A stretch of DNA of 5,523 bases from Rhizobacter sp. (GTDB lineage: Bacteria; Pseudomonadota; Gammaproteobacteria; Burkholderiales; Burkholderiaceae_C), in assembly GCA_014380155.1 (NCBI GenBank), contig JACMKJ010000018.1:1-5523 (forward strand). The letters are read 5' to 3'. Position 1 is the stretch's first letter, and every line of letters starts with the position of its first letter. This document shows positions 1 through 5,523 of this stretch, piece after piece. Under the pieces are notes generated by a model that was not told the DNA's origin, ran no database searches, and saw only the letters and a list, made by a program, of their open reading frames with translations. Made by a program: the position numbers and the translations under genes.

Positions 1-1
1 C

Positions 2-811
2 CTCTACCTTCACGCCGAGCAGTTCATCACCGACGTCGTGAAGAACTACCAGCGCAAGACCTTCGACGAACTCAAGGCCAAGTACCACCAGCTCGATCTG
101 CTGCTGATCGACGATGTGCAGTTCTTTGCCGGCAAGGAGCGCACACAAGAGGAGTTTTTCAACGCCTTCGAAGCGCTCTTGGCCAAGAAGGCCCACATCA
201 TCATGACCAGCGACACCTACCCCAAAGGGCTGGTGGACATCGACGAGCGCCTCACCTCCCGCTTCGATGCCGGTTTAACGGTGGCCATCGAGCCGCCCGA
301 GCTGGAGATGCGTGTGGCCATTCTGATGCGCAAGGCCGATCAGGAAGGCACGCCGATGCCCGAAGACGTTGCCTTCTTCGTGGCCAAGAACGTGCGCGCC
401 AATGTGCGCGAGCTTGAAGGCGCGCTGCGCAAGATCCTGGCCTACTCACGTTTCTCGCAGAAAGACATCAACATCCAACTCGCCCGCGAGGCGCTGAAAG
501 ACCTGCTGTCGATCCAGAACCGCCAGGTCGGTGTGGAAAACATCCAGAAGACCGTGGCTGACTTCTACAAGATCAAGGTCGCCGACATGTACAGCAAGAA
601 GCGCCCGGCCAGCATTGCCCGCCCGCGCCAGATTGCCATGTACATCGCTAAGGAAATGACACAGAAAAGCTTGCCCGAGATCGGTGAGCTGTTTGGTGGA
701 CGTGACCACACCACGGTGCTGCACGCGGTGCGCAAGATCGCTGCCGAGCGGCAGAAGAACACCGAACTCAACCAGCAGCTTCACGTGCTGGAACAAACCT
801 TGAAGGGCTGA
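2..811 (+). CDS. dnaA: Chromosomal replication initiator protein DnaA, 5'-truncated by the window edge
   Basis: DnaA is the cytoplasmic AAA+ ATPase that binds DnaA boxes at the origin and melts DNA to start replication. The frame is open from base 2, giving 269 visible codons; the N-terminal helicase-loading domain, linker and Walker A motif lie upstream of the window. Visible in order are Walker B (LLLIDD, 98-115), the sensor 1 stretch IIMTSD (about 191-211), the arginine-finger box RLTSRF (248-265), the sensor 2 helix with NVRELEGALRKI (about 401-436), and the C-terminal helix-turn-helix domain with the DnaA signature GRDHTTVLHAVRKI (698-739). All key residues look intact, so the gene is cut only by the window. 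It is followed on the same strand by dnaN after 236 bases, the usual order in Burkholderiales. An internal GTG at 38 could open the frame but is not the true start, because the homology continues upstream of it. Confidence 0.97.
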   Translation, partial: LYLHAEQFITDVVKNYQRKTFDELKAKYHQLDLLLIDDVQFFAGKERTQEEFFNAFEALLAKKAHIIMTSDTYPKGLVDIDERLTSRFDAGLTVAIEPPELEMRVAILMRKADQEGTPMPEDVAFFVAKNVRANVRELEGALRKILAYSRFSQKDINIQLAREALKDLLSIQNRQVGVENIQKTVADFYKIKVADMYSKKRPASIARPRQIAMYIAKEMTQKSLPEIGELFGGRDHTTVLHAVRKIAAERQKNTELNQQLHVLEQTLKG

Positions 812-848
812 TCGACAGCATGAAAAGCGCGATGTCAACTCACAAGTC

Positions 849-1003
849 TGGGGACAACTTCATGACAACTTGCCAACTGTCCACAGGCCCGGCCACTTGT
901 TCAAAGTTGTTGTGTTTGACTCCCGCCATGCCAAGGCTTCGGCACACAGGGTTGGCGGCAAGGTAAGCGCTTGATGGAAAAGGGGAAAATGGCGTTCTCC
1001 ACA
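849..1003. promoter_or_regulatory. dnaA-dnaN intergenic region with degenerate DnaA-box-like 9-mers
   Basis: Compared with the consensus TTATCCACA, the gap contains TTCTCCACA at 995-1003 (one mismatch, + strand), CTGTCCACA at 877-885 (two mismatches, + strand) and the complement of TTGTCCCCA at 849-857 (two mismatches, - strand). Such boxes near dnaA can belong to an origin or to DnaA autoregulation of dnaN. There is no clear AT-rich unwinding element, and the sites are few and imperfect, so this is a weak call. The Burkholderiales origin is more often placed upstream of dnaA, which lies outside this window. A TTGACT hexamer (916-921) has no acceptable -10 partner. Confidence 0.3.
853..871. 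repeat. Tandem-like direct repeat GACAACTT with 11-base period
   Basis: GACAACTT occurs at 853-860 and again at 864-871, one helical turn apart. The shorter core CAACT also occurs at 836-840 and 874-878. The repeat is short and may be chance, but its helical phasing and its place between DnaA-box-like sites make a protein-binding site conceivable. No known regulator is recognised. Confidence 0.35.
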
Positions 1004-1033
1004 GAGAACGTCGACCCCTACTACGACGACTAA
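974..1033 (+). CDS. Possible short leader ORF (19 codons) upstream of dnaN
   Basis: An ATG at 974 opens a frame of 19 codons ending at TAA 1031-1033, which lies 14 bases before the dnaN start. The peptide would read MEKGKMAFSTENVDPYYDD. An internal ATG at 989 gives a 14-residue version. Weak Shine-Dalgarno-like sequences are AAGG at 960-963 (10 bases before the first ATG) and AAGGGG at 980-985 (3 bases before the second). The acidic, tyrosine-containing end PYYDD looks more like a coding tail than random sequence, and stop-to-start spacing would allow translational coupling to dnaN. No homologue is known to me. The DnaA-box-like TTCTCCACA falls inside it, so the sequence could equally be regulatory DNA. 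Confidence 0.25.
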   Translation: MEKGKMAFSTENVDPYYDD

Positions 1034-1036
1034 ATT

Positions 1037-1042
1037 AAGAGG
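1037..1042 (+). promoter_or_regulatory. Ribosome binding site of dnaN
   Basis: AAGAGG sits five bases before the ATG at 1048, a good Shine-Dalgarno match and spacing. It supports this start for dnaN, which also matches the family N-terminus. Confidence 0.7.
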
Positions 1043-1047
1043 TTCAC

Positions 1048-2154
1048 ATGATTGTCTTGAAGGCAGCACAAGAAAAAGTATTGAGCGCTTTGCAAGCCGT
1101 CTCGGGCATTGTTGAGCGGCGCCACACGTTGCCCATCCTGGCCAACGTGCTGATCCGCAAGACCGGCTCGCAGATCGAGTTCACCACCAGCGACCTGGAG
1201 ATCCAGGTTCGCACGCTGGCCGAGCTCGATGGCGATGCGGCCAACTTCAGCACCACGGTGGGCGCACGCAAGCTGATCGACATCCTGCGTTCGCTGCCCA
1301 ACGACCAGATCGTCACCCTCAGCGCCAACCAGAACAAGCTCACGCTGCAAGGCGGCAAGAGCCGCTTCACGCTGCAAACCTTGCCGAGCGACGATTTCCC
1401 TTTGGTGCAAGAAGCCGGCGACTTCGGCCCGGTGTTCAGCGTGCCGCAAAAGACGCTCAAGCTGCTGATCAACCAGGTGCACTTCGCGATGGCGGTGCAC
1501 GACATCCGCTACTACCTCAACGGCATCTTGTTCGTGGCCGAAGGCAAGAGCCTGACGCTGGTGGCAACCGACGGTCACCGCCTGGCGCTGGCGCAGGCCA
1601 CGCTCGATGTGGAAATCCCGAAACAGGAAGTCATCTTGCCCCGAAAGACGGTGCTCGAATTGCAGCGTTTGTTGAAGGACGAAGAGACGCCAATCGAGAT
1701 GCGCTTTGCCGGCAACCAGGCCAAGTTCAGCTTCAGCGGCATGGAGTTCGTGACCAAGCTGGTCGAAGGCAAGTTCCCCGACTACAACCGCGTGATCCCG
1801 AAGAACCACAAGAACCACATCACGCTCGGCCGCGCGCCTTTGCTCGCGAGCTTGCAACGTGCGGCCATTCTCACCAGCGAGAAGTTCAAAGGCGTCCGCG
1901 TCAACATCGAGCCAGGCACCTTGCGCATTGCCTCAAGCAATGCCGAACAGGAAGAGGCCAAGGAAGAACTCGAGATCGACTACAGCGGCGACGCCATCGA
2001 GATCGGCTTCAACGTCACTTACCTGATGGACGCCTTGGCCAACATGAGTGTCGAGATGGTCAAGCTCGAGCTGCAAGACACCAACTCCAGCGTCTTGATC
2101 ACCGTGCCCGAGCAGGCGGGTTTCAAGTACGTCGTGATGCCGATGCGAATCTGA
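1048..2154 (+). CDS. dnaN: DNA polymerase III subunit beta (sliding clamp)
   Basis: DnaN forms a ring-shaped homodimer around DNA that tethers DNA polymerase III and binds many other replication and repair proteins. The 368-residue length is close to the usual 366-370. Three clamp domains are expected at about residues 1-120, 128-245 and 246-368. Recognisable segments are TLPILANVLI near residue 27, TSDLEIQV near 47, GARKLIDILRSLP near 72, ATDGHRLALA from about 173 and GKFPDYNRVIP near 237. The chain ends VVMPMRI. The ATDGHRL segment and the C-terminal MPMR line the hydrophobic pocket that takes clamp-binding motifs in E. coli DnaN; the last residue here is Ile where E. coli has Leu. The start at 1048 has a good ribosome binding site. 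It follows dnaA and may share its transcript, and a hairpin terminator follows its stop. No defects are seen. Confidence 0.98.
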   Translation: MIVLKAAQEKVLSALQAVSGIVERRHTLPILANVLIRKTGSQIEFTTSDLEIQVRTLAELDGDAANFSTTVGARKLIDILRSLPNDQIVTLSANQNKLTLQGGKSRFTLQTLPSDDFPLVQEAGDFGPVFSVPQKTLKLLINQVHFAMAVHDIRYYLNGILFVAEGKSLTLVATDGHRLALAQATLDVEIPKQEVILPRKTVLELQRLLKDEETPIEMRFAGNQAKFSFSGMEFVTKLVEGKFPDYNRVIPKNHKNHITLGRAPLLASLQRAAILTSEKFKGVRVNIEPGTLRIASSNAEQEEAKEELEIDYSGDAIEIGFNVTYLMDALANMSVEMVKLELQDTNSSVLITVPEQAGFKYVVMPMRI

Positions 2155-2179
2155 CCGGCCGATCACGCCAACCTCACCC

Positions 2180-2209
2180 AAGCGGGCCTGTGGCCCGCTT
2201 CAGCGTTTT
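2180..2209 (+). terminator. Rho-independent terminator between dnaN and gyrB
   Basis: AAGCGGGCC (2180-2188) and GGCCCGCTT (2192-2200) form a perfect nine-base-pair stem with the three-base loop TGT, followed by CAGCG and a TTTT run ending at 2209. It lies 25 bases after the dnaN stop. The GC-rich stem is strong, but the T tract is short and offset, so termination may be partial. It implies that gyrB has its own promoter or relies on read-through. Confidence 0.75.
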
Positions 2210-2210
2210 G

Positions 2211-2216
2211 AAGGGG
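2211..2216 (+). promoter_or_regulatory. Shine-Dalgarno-like site for an alternative upstream gyrB start
   Basis: AAGGGG lies ten bases before an in-frame ATG at 2227, which would add 12 residues (beginning MLRCPYREPETA) to GyrB. The ATG at 2263 has only a weak AGAGAG (2245-2250) at 12 bases. Ribosome-site strength therefore favours 2227, whereas the family N-terminus (short, beginning MS-) favours 2263. The extension contains CGA, AGA and CCA codons unlike the rest of the gene, which supports 2263. Confidence 0.35.
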
Positions 2217-2262
2217 CTCGCAGTTCATGCTGCGATGCCCATACAGAGAGCCAGAAACAGCA

Positions 2263-4956
2263 ATGAGCGACGTGCAAAACCTCCCCCAAGATGACAACGA
2301 GCGCGACGAAGCCAAGAAGGCCGCCACGGCCGCCGATTACGCCGCCTCCAGTGCGGCATACGGCGAAGGCAGCATCCAGATCCTGGAAGGCCTGGAGGCC
2401 GTGCGCAAGCGCCCCGGCATGTACATCGGCGACACGTCAGACGGCACCGGTTTGCACCACCTCGTGTTCGAGGTGGTCGACAACTCCATCGACGAATCTC
2501 TGGCTGGGTATTGCGACGACATCGTCGTGACCATCCACTCAGACAATTCCATCAGCGTCACCGACAACGGCCGCGGTATCCCGACCGGCGTGAAGATGGA
2601 CGACAAGCACGAGCCCAAGCGCAGTGCGGCCGAGATTGCGCTGACCGAGCTGCATGCGGGTGGCAAGTTCAACCAGAACAGCTACAAGGTCTCCGGCGGT
2701 CTGCACGGTGTGGGTGTGAGCTGCGTGAACGGTTTGTCGAAGTGGCTGCGCCTCACAGTGCGCCGCGACGGCAAGGTGCACTTCATGGAGTTCAAACAAG
2801 GCATTCCGCAAGAGCGCCTGATCGAGCAGCGTGACGGCTTCGAGGTCTCTCCGCTGAAGGTGATTGGCGACACCGAGAAGCGCGGCACCGAAGTTCACTT
2901 CCTGCCCGACCTGGAGATCTTCTCCAACATCGACTTCCACTACGACATCTTGAGCAAGAAGCTGCGAGAGCTGAGCTTCTTGAACAACGGCGTGAAGATT
3001 CGTTTGGTCGACGAGCGCAACAACCGCGAAGACACCTTCGCCTATGCGGGTGGTGTGAAGGGTTTCGTCGAGTTCATCAACACCGGAAAGAAGGCCCTGC
3101 ACCCCAACATCTTCGGCGCCATGGGCGAGAAGATGAGCGACCAGGGCACAACCATCACCGCCGACGTGGCGATGCAGTGGAACGACGGCTACAGTGAAAA
3201 CGTTCTCTGCTTCACCAACAACATCCCGCAGCGTGATGGTGGCACCCACCTGACGGGCCTGCGTGCGGCGATGACACGCGTCATCAACAAGTACATCGAC
3301 GACAACGACTTCGCCAAGAAGGCCAAGGTCGAAGTCACCGGCGACGACATGCGTGAAGGCCTGTGCTGCGTGTTGAGCGTCAAGGTGCCTGAGCCGAAGT
3401 TTTCCAGCCAGACCAAAGACAAGCTGGTCAGCAGCGAAGTGCGCGGCCCGGTCGAAGACGTGGTGAGCAAGGCACTCACCGACTACCTGCTCGAGAACCC
3501 GGTCGACGCCAAGATCATCTGCGGCAAGATCGTCGATGCTTCGCGTGCCCGCGAAGCCGCACGCAAAGCCCGCGAAATGACACGCCGCAAGGGTGTGCTC
3601 GACGGCATGGGCCTGCCCGGCAAGCTGGCCGATTGCCAGGAAAAAGACCCCGCGCTGTGCGAGATCTACATCGTCGAGGGTGACTCCGCCGGCGGTTCGG
3701 CCAAACAAGGGCGCGATCGCAAGTTTCAGGCGATCCTGCCGCTGCGCGGCAAGATCCTGAACGTCGAACGCGCGCGCGTGGAGAAAGTGCTGGGCTCGCA
3801 GGAAATCGTCACGCTCATCACGGCGCTGGGGGCGGGCTTCGGTCGCCCGTCCGAGGACAAGGAAGACAAGGACGCCTTCAACGCCGACAAGCTGCGCTAT
3901 CACCGCATCATCATCATGACCGACGCCGACGTGGACGGCTCGCACATCCGCACGCTGCTGCTCACCTTTTTCTTCCGGCAGATGAAGGAGCTGGTGAAGC
4001 AGAACCGCATCTTCATCGCCCAGCCGCCTCTGTATCTGATCTCGCGCGGCAAGAAGAGCGAGTACGTGCTCAACGAGAAGCGCATGCGCACGGTGCTGAG
4101 CGAGCTGGGCCTGGGCAGCGCGACGCTGGTGATCCGCGACGATGAAGAGCGCGAGGTCCGCCGATTGACGGGCGATGAATTGAAGCGCGCCTTCGAGCTG
4201 CTCGGGCAGCTGGAGGATTACGTGGCGATCGTGAAGCGCCGCGGCATCATGTTCGAGGAGTTGCTTTCGCAGCGCGGCAAGGATCCGCTGGGCCACGGCC
4301 GGCTGCCGCGCATCCGCATCCGCGTGGCCGGCGATGTACACAACATCCCCTTGGGAGAGCACTTTTTCTGGTCGCACGAGGAAGAGGACGATTTCCTCAA
4401 CAAGCACAAGCTGTACGCGGAAACAGGCCACGGTCCCGCCGTCTCCGGCATCGCCGGCCCCGCCGCGACCGATGAGGAAAAGGTCGGCCGCCGGGGCGTG
4501 AGCATCACCCGCAGCGAGCTGCACGAGGTGAAGGAACTCGAGCGCCTCTTCGGCGAGCTCGCGAAGCTCGGCCTGAACATCGACGACTTCGCCCTGCGCC
4601 AGGAGCAATCCGCCAGCGGCGAGACGCTGCCGACGAAGTTCGTGCTGCTCAACACGTCGAGCAAGGGCGAGGCCCGCGTCACGCCGGTGACCAATCTCGC
4701 CTCCATCTCGCAGTCGATCCTCGACAGCGGCAAGGAGGGCATGGAGATCAAGCGGTTCAAGGGCCTGGGCGAGATGGACGCCGACCAGCTCTGGGACACG
4801 ACGATGAACCCGGCCAACCGCGTGCTGCTGCGCGTCACCTGGGACGCGGCCAGCGAGGCGGAGCAGCTCTTCTCGATCCTGATGGGCGAAGAGGTCGAGC
4901 CGCGGCGGAAGTACATCGAGGATCACGCGCTTGAGGTGAAGAATCTGGATGTGTGA
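2263..4956 (+). CDS. gyrB: DNA gyrase subunit B, apparently mosaic
   Basis: GyrB is the ATPase subunit of the A2B2 gyrase that introduces negative supercoils in the cytoplasm. The call gives 897 residues, 909 if translation starts at 2227. Seen in order: Tyr33 and RKRPGMY (48-54); the GHKL ATP site with Glu70 and Asn74 in EVVDNSIDE; DNGRG at 101; GGLHGVGVS near 145; the transducer QTK loop with Lys385; TOPRIM with EGDSAGG at Glu472, PLRGK at 493 and DADVDG at Asp554, Asp556 and Asp558; QPPLY at 587; an insertion of roughly 200 residues inside TOPRIM; and the tail KRFKGLGEMDADQLW from 830, ending KNLDV. All catalytic residues are present and the frame is unbroken. Residues up to about 475-505 match Burkholderiales GyrB as I know it. 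The remainder (LGAGFGRPSEDKED, FFFRQM, EPRRKYIEDHALEVKNLDV) resembles planctomycete-type GyrB. Codon use changes at the same place. An assembly chimera is the most likely reason, so the full-length protein may not exist in nature. Confidence 0.93.
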   Translation: MSDVQNLPQDDNERDEAKKAATAADYAASSAAYGEGSIQILEGLEAVRKRPGMYIGDTSDGTGLHHLVFEVVDNSIDESLAGYCDDIVVTIHSDNSISVTDNGRGIPTGVKMDDKHEPKRSAAEIALTELHAGGKFNQNSYKVSGGLHGVGVSCVNGLSKWLRLTVRRDGKVHFMEFKQGIPQERLIEQRDGFEVSPLKVIGDTEKRGTEVHFLPDLEIFSNIDFHYDILSKKLRELSFLNNGVKIRLVDERNNREDTFAYAGGVKGFVEFINTGKKALHPNIFGAMGEKMSDQGTTITADVAMQWNDGYSENVLCFTNNIPQRDGGTHLTGLRAAMTRVINKYIDDNDFAKKAKVEVTGDDMREGLCCVLSVKVPEPKFSSQTKDKLVSSEVRGPVEDVVSKALTDYLLENPVDAKIICGKIVDASRAREAARKAREMTRRKGVLDGMGLPGKLADCQEKDPALCEIYIVEGDSAGGSAKQGRDRKFQAILPLRGKILNVERARVEKVLGSQEIVTLITALGAGFGRPSEDKEDKDAFNADKLRYHRIIIMTDADVDGSHIRTLLLTFFFRQMKELVKQNRIFIAQPPLYLISRGKKSEYVLNEKRMRTVLSELGLGSATLVIRDDEEREVRRLTGDELKRAFELLGQLEDYVAIVKRRGIMFEELLSQRGKDPLGHGRLPRIRIRVAGDVHNIPLGEHFFWSHEEEDDFLNKHKLYAETGHGPAVSGIAGPAATDEEKVGRRGVSITRSELHEVKELERLFGELAKLGLNIDDFALRQEQSASGETLPTKFVLLNTSSKGEARVTPVTNLASISQSILDSGKEGMEIKRFKGLGEMDADQLWDTTMNPANRVLLRVTWDAASEAEQLFSILMGEEVEPRRKYIEDHALEVKNLDV
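3680..3790 (+). other. Probable mosaic junction inside gyrB TOPRIM coding region
   Basis: Upstream, KLADCQEKDPALCEIYIVEG is the form I expect in Burkholderiales GyrB. Downstream, ARVEKVLG, the insertion GAGFGRPSEDKEDKD, DGSHIRT and FFFRQM replace the expected betaproteobacterial versions (such as DGAHIRT and FFYRQM). Between them lies a stretch that is nearly invariant across bacteria (GGSAKQGRDRKFQAILPLRG), so the join cannot be placed more finely. Arginine codons switch here from CGT-containing to CGG-containing. The position is taken from motif memory and hand codon counts, not from an alignment. Confidence 0.65.
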
Positions 4957-4966
4957 TCGTCGCGGC

Positions 4967-4972
4967 TATACT
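4967..4972 (+). promoter_or_regulatory. Possible -10 element for hicBA
   Basis: TATACT lies between the gyrB stop and hicB, 30 bases before the hicB ATG, in otherwise GC-rich DNA. No good -35 hexamer is found 16-18 bases upstream, where the sequence is still gyrB coding. It matches five of six bases of the TATAAT consensus. The pair may instead be read from the gyrB transcript, as no hairpin terminator is seen between them. Confidence 0.35.
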
Positions 4973-5002
4973 TGAACGCCGGAACCGACGCGGAGCATCG
5001 CC

Positions 5003-5245
5003 ATGCTGAGTCGCTATCTTCAGGCCGCGCTTCATCGCGCTCGTTACGAGATTCTTCCGGACGAGGGCTGCTATTTCGGCGAAGTGCCGGGCCTGGACGG
5101 GGTGTGGGCGAAAGGGCCGACGCTCGAATCGTGCCGGGAGGATCTTGCGGAGGTGATCGAGGAGTGGGTCTTGCTCAGCGTGTCGCGGCGCCTGCCGGTG
5201 CCGGAGTTGGATGGCGTGCGGTTGCGGATCCCGGAGCCTGTCTGA
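5003..5245 (+). CDS. hicB: HicB-family antitoxin (short form)
   Basis: HicB antitoxins bind and block the HicA RNase toxin. This 80-residue protein has the familiar short-form pattern: an N-terminal YLQAALHRARYE (5-16), the core CYFGEVPGLDGVWAKGPTLE (23-42), CREDLAEVIEEW (44-55) and a tail with LPVPELDG (64-71). This is the partial RNase H-like HicB fold only. There is no room for the ribbon-helix-helix or helix-turn-helix domain that longer HicB proteins use for DNA binding, so autoregulation by this protein is doubtful. GGAG at 4992-4995, seven bases before the ATG, is a good ribosome binding site. The gene starts 46 bases after gyrB, and its stop shares one base with the hicA start, indicating translational coupling. 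Half of its eight arginine codons are CGG, like the end of gyrB and unlike its start. The antitoxin-first order is reversed from the E. coli hicA-hicB locus. Confidence 0.88.
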   Translation: MLSRYLQAALHRARYEILPDEGCYFGEVPGLDGVWAKGPTLESCREDLAEVIEEWVLLSVSRRLPVPELDGVRLRIPEPV

Positions 5246-5463
5246 TGCCGGCGTTTGGACCCATCAGCCGGCGGGACTTCATTGCGGCTCTTCGCGCCGC
5301 GGGATTCGTGGGGCCTTATTCGGGTGGACGGCACCAGTTCATGATCCGCGGCGAGGTCCGTTTGCGCATCCCGAATCCGCACGAAGGCGATGTCGGCAGG
5401 GACTTTCTTTCACGCCTGCTTCGTCAGGCTGGGATCAGCCGGGAGGAATGGGAAAGGCTTTAG
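5245..5463 (+). CDS. hicA: HicA-family mRNA interferase toxin
   Basis: HicA toxins are small proteins with a double-stranded-RNA-binding-like fold that cleave mRNA in a translation-independent way and arrest growth until HicB neutralises them. The 72 residues have the family layout: a first helix (ISRRDFIAALRAAGF, 7-21), then YSGGRHQFM with the expected catalytic His30 following Gly28, a strand with LRIPNP (40-45), and a last helix (RDFLSRLLRQAGIS, 52-65). All look intact, so the toxin is probably active. I chose ATG 5245 because it overlaps the hicB stop (TGATG), has GGAG at 5233-5236 eight bases upstream, and gives the normal length. The same frame is open back to 4972, but that extension overlaps hicB and is arginine- and serine-rich shadow sequence. 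Co-expression with hicB is expected. Two AGG codons occur, which are not seen in the upstream genes read here. Confidence 0.9.
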   Translation: MPAFGPISRRDFIAALRAAGFVGPYSGGRHQFMIRGEVRLRIPNPHEGDVGRDFLSRLLRQAGISREEWERL

Positions 5464-5495
5464 TAGGTTCTCCGGCGCGGCGACTGGAGGCTGAA

Positions 5496-5523
5496 ATGAA
5501 CCATGCAGCCCAACCGAAACCAA
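5496..5523 (+). CDS. Start of an unidentified gene, truncated by the window end
   Basis: An ATG at 5496 follows GGAGG (5486-5490) at five bases, a near-ideal ribosome binding site, and the frame stays open for nine codons (MNHAAQPKP) to the window end. It lies 32 bases after the hicA stop on the same strand. Too little is visible to assign a function, and the open frame is too short to be evidence by itself; the call rests on the ribosome site. Confidence 0.4.

Noticed and set aside
916..944. TTGACT as a -35 element for a dnaN promoter
   Set aside because: No acceptable -10 hexamer is present 16-18 bases downstream (TCGGCA and neighbours).
1009..1028. CGTCG / CGACG inverted repeat before dnaN as an attenuator hairpin
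   Set aside because: A five-base-pair stem with a ten-base loop and no T tract is too weak to support a regulatory call.
1030..1857. A 275-codon open frame on the - strand opposite dnaN
   Set aside because: It mirrors dnaN codons, has no recognisable motif or ribosome site, and dnaN is certain.
2539..4926. A 795-codon open frame on the - strand opposite gyrB
   Set aside because: Long antisense frames are expected opposite GC-rich coding sequence. Its composition (long His-, Val-, Gln- and Leu-rich stretches without domains) is that of a shadow, and every gyrB motif is on the + strand. It also runs across the suspected junction, which a real gene would not be expected to do.
4972..5244. N-terminal extension of the hicA frame back to 4972
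   Set aside because: The extension overlaps hicB completely and reads as Ser-, Arg- and Gly-rich shadow sequence. The ATG at 5245 gives the normal HicA length and a good ribosome site.
1..5523. CRISPR arrays, tRNA or rRNA genes, insertion sequences, attachment sites
   Set aside because: None seen: no spaced repeats, no cloverleaf-like sequence, no transposase frame, no terminal inverted repeats. Nearly all of the window is explained by the listed genes.

Overview
The window suggests a betaproteobacterium of the order Burkholderiales for its first two thirds, and a different organism, probably of planctomycete type, for its last third. The left part (about 1-3700) has the classic replication cluster order dnaA, dnaN, gyrB, all on the + strand. 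Its DnaA, beta clamp and N-terminal GyrB sequences read like those of Comamonadaceae-type bacteria from memory of these families. The right part (about 3780-5523) reads like a planctomycete-type GyrB C-terminal half followed by a compact hicB-hicA toxin-antitoxin pair. No database search was possible, so both taxonomic statements are judgements from recognisable motifs.

Layout: 2-811 is the 3' part of dnaA (ATPase core from just before Walker B, then the DNA-binding domain). 812-1047 is a non-coding gap with degenerate DnaA-box-like sequences, a short direct repeat and a possible 19-codon leader ORF ending 14 bases before dnaN. 1048-2154 is a complete dnaN. 2180-2209 is a good hairpin terminator. 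2263-4956 is an uninterrupted gyrB frame. 5003-5245 and 5245-5463 are hicB and hicA, overlapping by one base. At 5496 a new gene appears to start behind a strong Shine-Dalgarno and runs off the window.

The DnaA, DnaN and GyrB genes together cover initiation of replication, polymerase processivity and relief of supercoiling. The hicBA pair is a separate module: a small mRNA-targeting toxin and its antitoxin.

The main observation is that gyrB looks like a mosaic. The switch in family signature falls in the most conserved part of the TOPRIM domain (about 3680-3790). It coincides with a change in arginine codon use: hand counting gives six CGT and no CGG before 3790, and no CGT and six CGG after it. 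The simplest explanation is a chimeric join of two genomes in a metagenomic assembly at a conserved k-mer stretch. A real intragenic recombination is possible but less likely. I do not see convincing evidence for a previously undescribed system here.
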